NCBI RefSeq assembly: GCF_000308495.1
Contig: NZ_BAFU01000044.1
Location: forward strand, 1-64,000
Length of the DNA stretch: 64,000 nt
Direction of reading: 5' to 3'
Source of the DNA: Nocardia brevicatena NBRC 12119
GTDB taxonomy: Bacteria; Actinomycetota; Actinomycetes; Mycobacteriales; Mycobacteriaceae
The translations under genes and the position numbers were made by a program. The notes beneath the pieces were generated by a model, which was not told the origin of the DNA, did not search any database, and saw nothing but the letters and a program-made list of their open reading frames with translations. Of this stretch, positions 10,371-19,003 are shown piece after piece (the stretch's first letter is position 1; each line of letters begins with the position of its first letter).

Positions 10371-11660
10371 TCAGACGCTGCGCCGGGTGGCCGCCAGTGC
10401 CATGACACGGAGCCGTTCCTTCGCATCCGGTGTAGTGGAGCTTTCCTCGATCGCGGCCAGGGCCCGCTCGGTGAGCTCGGTGATACGGGCCTCCACCGCG
10501 TCGACAGCGCCGAGCTCGGTGAACAGTGCGCGCAGCCGGTCGACCTGGTCGGCGCTCAGGTCGGTGCCGATTTCGGCGCGGATACGGGTGGCGGCGCTCG
10601 GATCGTCGCGTTCGGCCCGTTGCAGCGCCTCGGCCAGCAGAACGGTGCGTTTGCCCTCGCGCAGATCATCACCGGACGGTTTACCGGTGACGGCGGGATC
10701 GCCGAAGACGCCGAGTAGATCGTCGCGGAGTTGGAAAGCGATGCCGATATCGGTGCCGAAGGCACGGTAGGCGGCGATCAGTTCCGGGTCGGCGTCGGCG
10801 AGGGCGGCGCCCAGGTGCAGGGGGCGTTCCACGGTGTAGGCGGCGGTTTTGTACCGGTTGATGCGCAGCGCGGCCGATACGGAGTCGTCGCCGCCGGCCT
10901 CGCCGTGGATATCCAGCAGTTGTCCGCCCAGCACCTCGGTGCGCATCAGCGCCCACACCGGTGCGAACCGGGCGCGCGCGGCGCTGTTCAGTCCGGCCGC
11001 CTGCACCATATCGTCGGCCCAGGCCAGCGCGAGGTCGCCGAGCAGAATCGCCACCGATTCACCGAAACGGGCGGAGTCGCCGGCCCAGCCGCGGTCGCGG
11101 TGGCGTTGTTCGAACTCGACGTGCACGGTGGGGAAGCGGCGGCGGGTGCGCGAGGAATCGATGATGTCGTCGTGGATCAGTGCGCACGCCTGGATCAGCT
11201 CGAGGGCGGCGCAGGTGGTGAGTATGGCGTCGGCGTCGGCGCCTTGGGGGTCGCCGCCCGCGCCGAGCCAGCCCGTCCAGGCGAAGCCGGGGCGGGTGCG
11301 TTTACCGCCGCGCAGCACGAATGACTCCAGCGCCGCGACGGCGTCGACGAAGACGGGTCCGAGCGCGACCACGCTTTCCCGGCGGGTGGTGAAGAAGGCG
11401 GTCAGCGCCTGTTCCACGGCGGTGGTGAAGGCCTGCGTCCCTGGTGCGGCCGAGGTGAGGCCCGGCCTGGTCGGGGTACCTGGTCCGACGGACAGGGTGA
11501 CCTCCCGGATCGTTGCGGTGGTGAGGAGCGGCGATATACCGCCGCCGATGACGCGGCCGTGGGTACCGGGAGCCGATACGGGCGGGCCGTGTTCCGAAGG
11601 ATACGCGTCCGACGGGGGCGAGGGCGCGCAACGGGTGTACCGTCCGCCACGCGATATCAC
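10371..11660 (-). CDS. crtE: Geranylgeranyl diphosphate synthase (CrtE / IdsA2 type)
   Basis: This trans-isoprenyl diphosphate synthase would supply the C20 substrate for CrtB. The first aspartate-rich motif is LIHDDIIDSSRTRR (DDIID 164-168) and the second is FQLRDDLLGVFGD (309-321). GGKRTRP at 118-124 binds diphosphate. It is the positional counterpart of M. tuberculosis idsA2. The reading frame is 429 residues because the only in-frame start before the conserved part is the GTG at 11660. Residues 1 to about 60 are low-complexity and longer than usual, so either there is a genuine extension or an unusual start codon is used. It diverges from metF with only 52 bases between starts. Confidence 0.88.
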   Translation of the reverse strand: MISRGGRYTRCAPSPPSDAYPSEHGPPVSAPGTHGRVIGGGISPLLTTATIREVTLSVGPGTPTRPGLTSAAPGTQAFTTAVEQALTAFFTTRRESVVALGPVFVDAVAALESFVLRGGKRTRPGFAWTGWLGAGGDPQGADADAILTTCAALELIQACALIHDDIIDSSRTRRRFPTVHVEFEQRHRDRGWAGDSARFGESVAILLGDLALAWADDMVQAAGLNSAARARFAPVWALMRTEVLGGQLLDIHGEAGGDDSVSAALRINRYKTAAYTVERPLHLGAALADADPELIAAYRAFGTDIGIAFQLRDDLLGVFGDPAVTGKPSGDDLREGKRTVLLAEALQRAERDDPSAATRIRAEIGTDLSADQVDRLRALFTELGAVDAVEARITELTERALAAIEESSTTPDAKERLRVMALAATRRSV

Positions 11661-11700
11661 ATTCGGCGACGTAAGCGGCCTGTCGCGGGCCGCGGCCCCT

Positions 11701-11706
11701 TAGACT
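11701..11706 (+). promoter_or_regulatory. -10 box for a leaderless metF transcript
   Basis: TAGACT ends 6 bases before the GTG of metF, placing the transcript start at the start codon. No Shine-Dalgarno sequence is present. Confidence 0.55.
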
Positions 11707-11712
11707 GGGCGA

Positions 11713-12711
11713 GTGACTTTCGACAACGCGCGGGGACTCCCGACTCCAGGCCGGCCGTCTTCCACGTCACCGATCGTCTCCACGACGCCGTCGGTTGTGC
11801 AGAGTTTGCGCCAGTATTCCGGTACGGGAGTACCATTTTCGGTGGAATTCTCCCCACCCCGCGACGCCGAGGGTGAACAGCGGTTGTGGCGCGCGGTGCG
11901 CACCTTCGAACGGATGCACCCCGCCTTCGTCTCGATGACCTACGGGGCCGGCGGCACCACCCGCGACAACACCGTGCGGGTAACCGGGCGGCTCGCCGAG
12001 GACACCACCCTGCTGCCGGTGGCGCACCTGACCGCCGTCGGCCACAGTGTCGCCGAGCTGCGATCCATCGTCGGCGCGTACGCCGATTCCGGGATCCGCA
12101 ATATTTTGGTGCTGCGCGGCGACCCGCCGGGTGATCCGCTGGCGGAATGGTGTAAACACCCCGACGGGGTCGAATACGCCGAGGAACTGGTGCGAATCGT
12201 CCGCGACCTGGGCGACTTCCACGTCGGTGTGGCGTCCTTCCCGCAGGGTCACCACCGTTCGCCGGACCTGGACACCGATACCGTGCATTTGGCGGCGAAA
12301 CTCCGTGCGGGTGCGGAGTACTCGATCACGCAGATGTTCTTCGAGGTCGACGACTATCTGCGGCTGCGTGACCGACTCGCCGGCCACGACCCGGTCGAGG
12401 GTGCCAAACCGATCATTCCCGAACTGATGCCGATCACCTCGCTGCGCAATGTGGCCCGCGCCGAACAGCTGTGCGGGCGCCCCCTGCCGGAAGGAGTGAT
12501 GCGGCGGTTGCACCGGGCGGCAGGCGACGGCCCGGAACCCGACAACGCCGCCGTCCGCGAGGTCGGTATCGAGATCGCCACCGAGATGGGCCGCCGACTC
12601 ATCGAAGAGGGCGCCCCCTGTCTGCACTTCATCACCCTGAACTTCGCCAAGGCCACCAGCGAGGTGTTGGTCAACCTCGGATACGGAAAAGCGGTACCGA
12701 TCAGCGCCTGA
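11713..12711 (+). CDS. metF: Methylenetetrahydrofolate reductase
   Basis: MetF reduces 5,10-methylene-tetrahydrofolate to 5-methyl-tetrahydrofolate for methionine synthesis. The 332-residue TIM-barrel protein has FSVEFSPPRDAEGE (the catalytic Glu region), MTYGAGGTTRD, NILVLRGDPPGD and TQMFFEVDDYLRL. The gene occupies the place of Rv2172c in M. tuberculosis, which encodes an MTHFR. The N-terminal 40 residues are Ser/Thr/Pro-rich and variable. The -10 box six bases before the GTG supports this start as a leaderless one. The 3' end overlaps the convergent glycosyltransferase by 11 bases. Confidence 0.92.
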   Translation: MTFDNARGLPTPGRPSSTSPIVSTTPSVVQSLRQYSGTGVPFSVEFSPPRDAEGEQRLWRAVRTFERMHPAFVSMTYGAGGTTRDNTVRVTGRLAEDTTLLPVAHLTAVGHSVAELRSIVGAYADSGIRNILVLRGDPPGDPLAEWCKHPDGVEYAEELVRIVRDLGDFHVGVASFPQGHHRSPDLDTDTVHLAAKLRAGAEYSITQMFFEVDDYLRLRDRLAGHDPVEGAKPIIPELMPITSLRNVARAEQLCGRPLPEGVMRRLHRAAGDGPEPDNAAVREVGIEIATEMGRRLIEEGAPCLHFITLNFAKATSEVLVNLGYGKAVPISA

Positions 12712-13879
12712 GCCCCGGCGGCCGGGCGGGACGCGGTGGCAGACCGCGACCCTTCCAGCTCAGCGTGCCACGGCGCCGGGCCCGATGCGATCGTGCCCAC
12801 AGCAGCAGGTATACGGCGATGGACACCGGATGTGCCGATCCGGCCGCGATATCGGCACCGCGGGGTCGACCGCCGGTATCGATGGACACCGCCAGTAGCC
12901 GCCCCACGACGGCCGCCGCGTAGCCCAGCAGCCCGATCCGCCGGAGACGCCCGTGCCCGAATACGGCCGCCGCCGGCGGCAGCCAATACGCCACCGCGGC
13001 AACCACGGCCACCGCCGCCCCACCCGCCGGCGAGCCGCCGTAGGCGGACCACAGCCACCGCGTGTACCCCGCCTCGACCTCGGCCGCCCCGCGGTACATC
13101 CGGGTCGCGGCCTGCCCGCCCGCGGCCGCCAGCGCGGTGCGGTATCCGGCGCGGCGCAGGTCGCGGGCGATACCGAGATCCTCGGTGACACTGTCCGCCA
13201 CCGTCGCGTGTCCCCCGATGGAGCGGTAGGCGGCGGTATCGATGACCAGGAATTGACCGCAGGCCACCGCCGTCGACGGCCGCAGCCCGCGATCGGTGCA
13301 CGCCACCGGCAGGGTGGAGGCCCACGACCAGCACAACAGCGGTTGGACGAGCCGTTCGGCCGGCGACTCGGCCCGCTGTCGGGGCCACGCCGACAGCAGC
13401 GCCACGTTTCGTCTGCGCAGTTCCCCGACCGCCGCGGCCACGGCCGTCGGGGCGAGCCGCACATCGGCGTCCACGAAGACCAGGACGGAGGGTTCGGGTT
13501 GCGCGGCGGTGGCCCGGGCGGCGAGAGTCGCGCAGGCGGCGGACTTGCCCGTCCATCCGGTCGGCGGCGCGGCGGTGCCGCGAAGGAGGACACAGCGCGA
13601 GTCGTCGTCCATGGCGGCCGTCGCCGCCGCGAACGTCCCGTCCGTGGAGTCGTCGTCCAGGATCAGGACGCTCAGTCGGGGTAATCCGGTCTGGGCACGC
13701 AGGTCTCGGATCAGCCGGGGCAGGCGGTCGGCTTCGTCGCGGGCGGGGACACAGACCGTCACCGGTTCGACGACCGGGGCCGGGTCGCGTGGCAGCCGGG
13801 GCAGTGTCAGCCTGTTCCAGGCGGTGAGGGCACAGCCCAGCAAGGCGATACCGGTCCCGCAGGCGACCGGACGTGTCAT
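12701..13879 (-). CDS. Family 2 glycosyltransferase of the carotenoid locus (CrtQ/CruC-like)
   Basis: The 392-residue protein has an N-terminal membrane helix (about 5-22), a GT-A domain and two to three C-terminal helices (about 290-365). GT2 motifs are VCVPARDEADRLP, ILDDDSTDGT (DDD 75-77), DADV (137-140) and TEDLGIARDLRRAGY (TED 232-234). The segment PPTGWTGKSAAC is characteristic of membrane GT2 enzymes that glycosylate carotenoids, such as staphylococcal CrtQ. The likely acceptor is a hydroxylated carotenoid made by the neighbouring cruF and crtO-like products. The ATG at 13879 was chosen; an ATG at 13921 is also possible. The gene lies 49 bases after the lppM stop, and its end overlaps metF. 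Confidence 0.8.
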   Translation of the reverse strand: MTRPVACGTGIALLGCALTAWNRLTLPRLPRDPAPVVEPVTVCVPARDEADRLPRLIRDLRAQTGLPRLSVLILDDDSTDGTFAAATAAMDDDSRCVLLRGTAAPPTGWTGKSAACATLAARATAAQPEPSVLVFVDADVRLAPTAVAAAVGELRRRNVALLSAWPRQRAESPAERLVQPLLCWSWASTLPVACTDRGLRPSTAVACGQFLVIDTAAYRSIGGHATVADSVTEDLGIARDLRRAGYRTALAAAGGQAATRMYRGAAEVEAGYTRWLWSAYGGSPAGGAAVAVVAAVAYWLPPAAAVFGHGRLRRIGLLGYAAAVVGRLLAVSIDTGGRPRGADIAAGSAHPVSIAVYLLLWARSHRARRRGTLSWKGRGLPPRPARPPGLRR

Positions 13880-13928
13880 GGCGGGTGCTCGGAATCCTCG
13901 GCCGCCCGCCGCGGGGGACATCGACCGC

Positions 13929-14744
13929 CTACTCGGGACTGCGGACCAGCTCCCACCAGCGGCGCAGCGAGACCCCCTGGGGCGCACCCGGTGCCGGCGG
14001 GTTGCGGTCGAGATAGGCCAGTGCGGCGATCAGCGCCGCGACGGCCAGGGTGACACCCCCGACGATGCCCGCCCACCCGGCGAACGAGCGGGTATTCGGA
14101 TCGGCGTAGCCGACCTCGGCGCGAATGAGACTCACCTCGCCGGGCGGCAGTTTCCAGGAGACGATGGTGTCGCCCTCGCGGGTTCCGTTGGTCTTGGCGA
14201 CGCGGGCCGGGAACGCCACGCTGAGCTGCACATCCGATCCGTGCGGCGGTACCGATTCCAGATCGACCCGCCCCTCCAGGGTGACCAGATCACCGCTGCG
14301 CCGGAATTCGAGCTGGAACATGCCCTGCGCCTGATCCGACATCTGGGCCAACTGCTGCACCTCGCCGAAGTTCAGGTCGTCGAAATACACTTCGCTGCCC
14401 ACGTAGCCGTCCTGGTTGTACGGTTCGACCCGTACCTTGCCGGCCAGTGCCTCCGGCGCCTTCGGCTCCGGGCCCTTGTCCTCGCCGTTCTCCGGCACCA
14501 CCGCGGCCACGATCCGCCCCGATACCCGGTCGTTGGACGACACACCCATCGATGTCTGGAGCCGCAGGCATCCGGCGAGTGCGGGCACCAACAGGACCGT
14601 CAGCAGAACCATCGCCGTCACCCGGGCCCGCAGACGCGCACGGCCGAAGCGAAGGCGGAGGTTTCGCGGATGCCGCGGGCGCGACGATCGGACCGGGGTG
14701 TTGGGCGTCGGGGGAACGGGGCTCGGCTGTTGCACGGATGACAT
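13929..14744 (-). CDS. lppM: LppM-type lipoprotein
   Basis: The protein matches M. tuberculosis LppM (Rv2171), a membrane lipoprotein linked to lipoglycan biogenesis and phagosome handling. The lipobox is VPALAGC, followed by LRLQTSMGVSSNDRVSGRI as in LppM. The central domain has DGYVGSEVYFDDLNF and VLWKL-type beta strands ending DPNTRSFAG. A second hydrophobic helix and a short cytoplasmic tail follow. The ATG at 14744 gives a long polar leader of about 40 residues before the signal sequence; a downstream GTG or ATG in RVTAMVLL would give a more normal signal peptide. It sits between cruF (62 bases upstream) and the glycosyltransferase. Confidence 0.85.
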   Translation of the reverse strand: MSSVQQPSPVPPTPNTPVRSSRPRHPRNLRLRFGRARLRARVTAMVLLTVLLVPALAGCLRLQTSMGVSSNDRVSGRIVAAVVPENGEDKGPEPKAPEALAGKVRVEPYNQDGYVGSEVYFDDLNFGEVQQLAQMSDQAQGMFQLEFRRSGDLVTLEGRVDLESVPPHGSDVQLSVAFPARVAKTNGTREGDTIVSWKLPPGEVSLIRAEVGYADPNTRSFAGWAGIVGGVTLAVAALIAALAYLDRNPPAPGAPQGVSLRRWWELVRSPE

Positions 14745-14806
14745 CGTGCCAGGCCGCCCGCCGTGCCTGCCACGCGACGGGCGCAAGCACGCGGAGCGGA
14801 ATTCCA

Positions 14807-15616
14807 CTACCCCACCGCGGTACACACACGACCTGTTCGGACCCGTCGAACCAGGCCGGCCAGCAGTGGAATCCCGAGCACGGCCAGCCCGGCGGCGCCA
14901 TAGGCCGCGGAATAGGGCAGGTCGAGGAAGACCGCGTGTGCCAGCGCGGAACCGAGCCAGGTCCACAGGAATACCGCCACCGGCACAGCGACCGATACGC
15001 CCCGGTCCGGTGCGGTGCGTTCCCACAGCGCGACGGCCGCGGCCATGATCGACGCCACCGCGAACCAGCCCAGATAGTTCGTGTACGGAACAGGGGCCGG
15101 TCCGGGCAGGCCCGCATCGGTCACGCACCAGTGCCAATGCCCGTCGGCGACCATCTGCGGGTCCAGGAACAGATCCCACCCCACCGCCCCGAGCGCGGTC
15201 GCGCCGATCCGAAGCGCCGTGCGATCGGTCAGCAGCCCCGCGACCACCCAGATCGGGTAGATCCCTCCCGTCCATGCCAGTGGAACCACCAGCGGCACCC
15301 CGGCAACCGCCGGTCCGAGCCGATCGAGGGCGTAGTCGTAGCAGCCGAACGGTATCCCGGTCGCGGTGCCGACCGCTTCCGCCGCCCACCCGAGACCTGA
15401 CACGATCGCCAGAAACCCCACCGCGTACCGGGTCCCACGCGCCGCCGCCGCATGCGATAGCGCCGTACCGGCGGACAACAACACCACCACCACCGTCACC
15501 CGGTCGCGGGCCGGTCCGTTGGTGAGCGGATAGCAGATCTGCGCGAGAATCAGCAGCACTGCCGGCCAGAGGGACACCGGCCCGCGCAGACCCACGCCGA
15601 CCACCCGCCCGGTCAT
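14807..15616 (-). CDS. cruF: Carotenoid biosynthesis membrane protein, CruF family (DUF422)
   Basis: The 269-residue protein is almost entirely hydrophobic, with about seven helices. It carries the CruF/DUF422 features GIPFGCYDYALDRLGP, DLFLDPQMVADGHW and VPYTNYLGWF. Known CruF enzymes hydrate the terminal C1',2' double bond of an acyclic psi end (1',2'-hydratase) in Deinococcus carotenoids and in bacterioruberin. The ATG overlaps the crtO-like stop by four bases (ATGA at 15616-15613). A longer reading frame extends upstream but is antisense-like and not conserved. The presence of cruF implies a product with a tertiary hydroxyl that the nearby glycosyltransferase could use. Confidence 0.82.
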   Translation of the reverse strand: MTGRVVGVGLRGPVSLWPAVLLILAQICYPLTNGPARDRVTVVVVLLSAGTALSHAAAARGTRYAVGFLAIVSGLGWAAEAVGTATGIPFGCYDYALDRLGPAVAGVPLVVPLAWTGGIYPIWVVAGLLTDRTALRIGATALGAVGWDLFLDPQMVADGHWHWCVTDAGLPGPAPVPYTNYLGWFAVASIMAAAVALWERTAPDRGVSVAVPVAVFLWTWLGSALAHAVFLDLPYSAAYGAAGLAVLGIPLLAGLVRRVRTGRVCTAVG

Positions 15617-17178
15617 CGGCGCAGCCACCGCCGGATACCCCGGTCGTCCCCGATCACCAGCCGGGCCGCGGTGCGGCCGCTCGCCCCGGATACCCCGCCG
15701 CCGGGATGGGTGGAGGCGCCGGTGAGGTACAGGCCCGGCGCGCCGGGTACCCGCTGACCGGACAGCTCCGGCAGCGGCCGCCACATCATCATCTGGTCCA
15801 GCGCCATCTCCACATGCATGACATTGCCGCCGCGCAGACCCATCTCCCGTTCCAGGTCGACCGGGGTCTGCACATATCGGCGCAGGACGGTATCGGCGAA
15901 ACCGGGGGCGTGGCGGTCCACCTCGGCGATGATCCGGTCGGCCTCGGTGTCCGCGTGCGCGGCCCAGTCGCCGCCGTCGGCGAGCCGGTAGGGGTGCCAT
16001 TGCGCCCACAGTGACAGCTGATGTTCGCCGGGGGCGGCGATACTCGGGTCCAGGGCGCTGAAGCTCATGGCCAGCACCACGGGGCGCGGCGGAAGCAGGC
16101 CGCCCAGCGCCGCGCCGTGTGCGAGCCGCAGCTGCCGTCGATCCGACACCAGCAACTGCAGGCCGGTCGCGGAGTCGGTCGTCGGGGCGCCCGGATAGGC
16201 GGGCAGCGCGCTCGTCGCGGCGCGGACGACCATGCCGATACCGGGGCCCACGCGGATACGCCGATACCAGCCGTCGAGGACGCTCGCGTCGAAACCGCCG
16301 GCGCGCAGCAGATCCAGGGTGGTGAGCACATGGGTTCCGGTGACCACCGCGCGGGCGTGCAACTCCCGCCCCGCGGCGGTGCGGACCCGCCAGCCGGCGT
16401 CGTCCCGGACGAGCGCGGTCACCTCCTCGCCGGCGGACACCTCGCCGCCGTCGGCGCGCAACCGGTTCACCAGTGCCTCGGTGAGCGCGCCGCTACCGCC
16501 CACCGCGCGTCCCGGCGGGATACCGTGCATGAGCGCGGCGAACCCGACCATCGGGGCGGTGCCCGGTTCCGACATCGGGGGCCCGGACTGTGCCCCGAAC
16601 CAGGCCAGCGACGCCTTGAGCCGTTCGTCGTCGAAGAACGAGTCCAGCAGGGCGTCCCCCGACTGGAGGAACTCGCGCGCCAGTGCGCTGCCGCCGTCGC
16701 CGGTATCCAGTCCCCAGAACGAGCGCAGCAGATGGCCCGGCGTGGGACCCGCGCCGAACGCGCGCATGACCCGCGCGCCGCGCGGCCCCCAGACCCGCAC
16801 GAACCGCCGGTAGGCGGTGGCGTCGCGTTCGGAACAGGCGGTGGCGATCGAAGCACAGGTGCGGTCGAGGTCGCGGTGGAAGACGATCGGGGCGGCACCC
16901 GTGCGCGGGCACGCGGGGGTGAAACCCCAGGGATCGCAGTCGAGGTAGCGCAGCCCGAACCGGGCCAGGTCCAGCTCCTCGATGATGCCTGTGTGCCGGA
17001 TCATCAAGTGGGCCGACGAGCCGCGATCGACCCGATGCCCGGGCAGGCGCGGCACCGTCGACACCGCCCCGCCCAGTACCTCGTCGCGTTCGAGCACCCG
17101 CACCCGGTAACCCTCCCGCGCCAGATAGCAGGCCGCGACCAGCGCGTTGTGGCCCGACCCGACGACCAGAACACTCAC
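15613..17178 (-). CDS. crtO: FAD-dependent carotenoid oxidoreductase (CrtO-like)
   Basis: The 521-residue flavoprotein begins VSVLVVGSGHNALVAACYL, a dinucleotide-binding fold, followed by VLERDEVLGGAVS. The C terminus reads GLYLTGASTHPGGGVSGASG, the signature of the CrtO/PYROXD2 branch rather than classic CrtI. Family members include the beta-carotene 4-ketolase CrtO of Rhodococcus and Deinococcus, and related 3,4-desaturases. Which reaction this one performs cannot be decided from sequence. The GTG start lies eight bases after the GNAT stop, and the gene overlaps cruF by four bases. This gives one operon: GNAT-crtO-cruF-lppM-GT. Confidence 0.72.
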   Translation of the reverse strand: MSVLVVGSGHNALVAACYLAREGYRVRVLERDEVLGGAVSTVPRLPGHRVDRGSSAHLMIRHTGIIEELDLARFGLRYLDCDPWGFTPACPRTGAAPIVFHRDLDRTCASIATACSERDATAYRRFVRVWGPRGARVMRAFGAGPTPGHLLRSFWGLDTGDGGSALAREFLQSGDALLDSFFDDERLKASLAWFGAQSGPPMSEPGTAPMVGFAALMHGIPPGRAVGGSGALTEALVNRLRADGGEVSAGEEVTALVRDDAGWRVRTAAGRELHARAVVTGTHVLTTLDLLRAGGFDASVLDGWYRRIRVGPGIGMVVRAATSALPAYPGAPTTDSATGLQLLVSDRRQLRLAHGAALGGLLPPRPVVLAMSFSALDPSIAAPGEHQLSLWAQWHPYRLADGGDWAAHADTEADRIIAEVDRHAPGFADTVLRRYVQTPVDLEREMGLRGGNVMHVEMALDQMMMWRPLPELSGQRVPGAPGLYLTGASTHPGGGVSGASGRTAARLVIGDDRGIRRWLRR

Positions 17179-17186
17179 GGCGGCGC

Positions 17187-17798
17187 TTACAGGGGCAGGG
17201 AGCGGCCGAGGATGGCGAAACGGCGGTTGTCGCCCGCGAAGACGAAATTCCGCAGCACATCGCCGAAGCCCCGGCGCCGGTACAGCCGCCAGGCCCGGTT
17301 GTCCTCCGCGGCCACCTCGGGGGTGGACAACAGCACCGAACGTTCGGGGCGGCCGGCCAGCAGCCGTTCCAACAGGACCGAGCCGATACCGCGGCCCTGG
17401 GTGGTGGGGTGGACGTGCAGTTCGGTGAGCTCGAAATAGTCGCCGAGCAGGTTGCGAATGGCCTGGTCCGGCCAGCCCGCGTGCCGCATCCCCGCCTGGA
17501 CCTGCTGCTGCCACCACTGATGCGGTCCGCCGTGATAGCCGTAGCCGATCGCCACCAGTGGCGAGCGGCGCGGATCGATACCGCCGGTCTCGTCGGGGAG
17601 GAGTGCGGCCACCGCCTGCCAGCCGAGGCGGGTGGCGTGCTCGGTCCACATCGGTGCGCGGTGGTGTTCGGTGCCGCGCGGATAACCCATGGCCGCGACG
17701 TACACCGCGAGTGCGTCGTGCAGTCGCGCGCGCAGTTCCGCGACCGACAGGTCGACGACAACCGGTGCGGGGAGGTGATCGGTCTCGAGGGCGGTCAT
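17187..17798 (-). CDS. GNAT family N-acetyltransferase (Rv2170-like)
   Basis: The 203-residue protein has a GNAT fold. The acetyl-CoA-binding loop is LTELHVHPTTQGRGIGSVLL (motif A, QGRGIG), followed by the C-terminal EDNRAWRLYRRRGFGDVLR. It fits the position and length of M. tuberculosis Rv2170, between lppM and Rv2169c. The ATG at 17798 was chosen by comparison with that length; upstream codons are low-complexity. The acceptor is unknown. It is the first gene of the minus-strand crtO-cruF-lppM-GT series and diverges from the HEPN gene. A TATAGA hexamer in the AT-richer patch near 17870 is a weak promoter candidate. Confidence 0.75.
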   Translation of the reverse strand: MTALETDHLPAPVVVDLSVAELRARLHDALAVYVAAMGYPRGTEHHRAPMWTEHATRLGWQAVAALLPDETGGIDPRRSPLVAIGYGYHGGPHQWWQQQVQAGMRHAGWPDQAIRNLLGDYFELTELHVHPTTQGRGIGSVLLERLLAGRPERSVLLSTPEVAAEDNRAWRLYRRRGFGDVLRNFVFAGDNRRFAILGRSLPL

Positions 17799-17993
17799 TG
17801 CTTCGGTGGCGGTTCTTTCGCGGTCGGCTCCGGCGCTGCCCGAACGCGGGCGCGCAAAATTGTCGGTGGTGCTCTCTATATTCAAGCTCGAGCCAAACGT
17901 TCGAATGCCTGTTCGTTCTCCGCGGTGCTCGACCAGCCTGCCATATCGGCCGGCCGCCGTGGTGGGCGGTGGGTAACCGATGGAAGGAGGGCT

Positions 17994-18434
17994 ATGTCGG
18001 GTCGAAGCGTTCATCCGGGACAGCCCGGCCGGGCGGGGATGCTGCTGCGGCGCGCCGACGGACTGCTGATGCAGGCGGCGGGCGAGCGAGATCCTCGGGA
18101 ACGATTCCGCACCGCCTACCTGGGCGCACTACGCGGCGCGGGGGCGGTACTGGCGCTCACCGGCGCCGATCGGGCGCCACGAGCACGCTCGCGCAATGCG
18201 TGGGTGATGCTACAGCGCGCCGCGCCCGAGTTCATCATGTGGGCCGACTACTTCAGCGGGCACTCCGATACCCGTGCGGCGCTGGAGGCCGGGATACCGC
18301 GGGAGGTCGACGACGATCAGGCGGACGAGTTCTGTTCCCGGGTCGCCGCCTTCCTGCACGATGTGGAGGATCTGGTTGCTCCGGCCGGTCGGCTGCGGGC
18401 CGCGGAAGATCACAGCGCAGCAAACGACCGGTGA
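17994..18434 (+). CDS. SAV_6107-type HEPN domain protein
   Basis: The 146-residue helical protein resembles the SAV_6107-like HEPN family found across actinobacteria. Conserved-looking stretches are LLRRADGLLMQAAGERDP and FRTAYLGALRGAGAVLAL, then RNAWVMLQRAAPEFIMWADYF. I do not see the R-X4-6-H RNase motif of toxin-type HEPN proteins, so ribonuclease activity is not implied. The ATG has an excellent ribosome site, GGAAGGAGG, three bases upstream. Function is unknown. It precedes the DUF3040 gene by 124 bases. Confidence 0.7.
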   Translation: MSGRSVHPGQPGRAGMLLRRADGLLMQAAGERDPRERFRTAYLGALRGAGAVLALTGADRAPRARSRNAWVMLQRAAPEFIMWADYFSGHSDTRAALEAGIPREVDDDQADEFCSRVAAFLHDVEDLVAPAGRLRAAEDHSAANDR

Positions 18435-18558
18435 GTTATCGGAGAGTAGGTGGTACGGCCCTGACCGAACTCGTATCATTGGTGTCAGATAGCCGCCAAT
18501 GGGTTATCTGCCGTCAACCCGGAGACGGCAGCCACGTCCTAGTGCCGGGGGAGGTACC

Positions 18559-18978
18559 GTGCCACTCTCCGAGCACGAGCAGCGCATGCTCGAACAGATC
18601 GAGAGCGCTCTCTATGCTGAGGATCCGAAGTTCGCCTCGTCCGTCCGTGGCGGACGCCTCCGAACGACATCGAGTCGTCGTAGACTTCAGGCCGCGGCGT
18701 TGTTCGTCCTCGGCCTGTTCCTACTCGTCGCGGGTATCGCCGCTCCGGTGAAGCCCGGTGGTTTCCCGATCATCAGTCTGATCGGTTTCATTGTCATGTT
18801 CGGTGCCGGTGTGCTCGTGCTGCTCGGCAGCGGTTCCAAGCGGGCCTCGGGCAGCGGTGGCGGCAGCGCCTCCTCGACTTCCCCGGGTTCGCCCGGCGGG
18901 CGAGGTCGGCAGCGCCGCTCCGGCGGATTCTCCGAGCGCATGGAGGACCGCTTCCGCAGAAGGTTCGAGCAGGAGTAG
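18559..18978 (+). CDS. DUF3040 membrane protein (Rv2169c-like)
   Basis: The 139-residue protein starts VPLSEHEQRMLEQIESALY, the DUF3040 signature. Two transmembrane helices follow (about 46-65 and 72-92), then a Gly/Ser-rich and basic cytoplasmic tail. M. tuberculosis Rv2169c has the same length and the same place just before mraZ. The GTG start has GGGGGAGG five bases upstream; an earlier in-frame ATG at 18499 lacks support. A strong terminator follows. Its function is unknown; the position next to the dcw cluster suggests a link to the envelope. Confidence 0.85.
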   Translation: MPLSEHEQRMLEQIESALYAEDPKFASSVRGGRLRTTSSRRRLQAAALFVLGLFLLVAGIAAPVKPGGFPIISLIGFIVMFGAGVLVLLGSGSKRASGSGGGSASSTSPGSPGGRGRQRRSGGFSERMEDRFRRRFEQE

Positions 18979-19003
18979 CCGCGGAGCCTCGCGGCAGGCA
19001 TCG

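Noticed and set aside
15617-16009. In-frame extension upstream of cruF
   Set aside because: It lies wholly inside the crtO-like gene and reads as Arg/Gly-rich sequence. The ATG at 15616 gives the conserved CruF start and a 4-base overlap.
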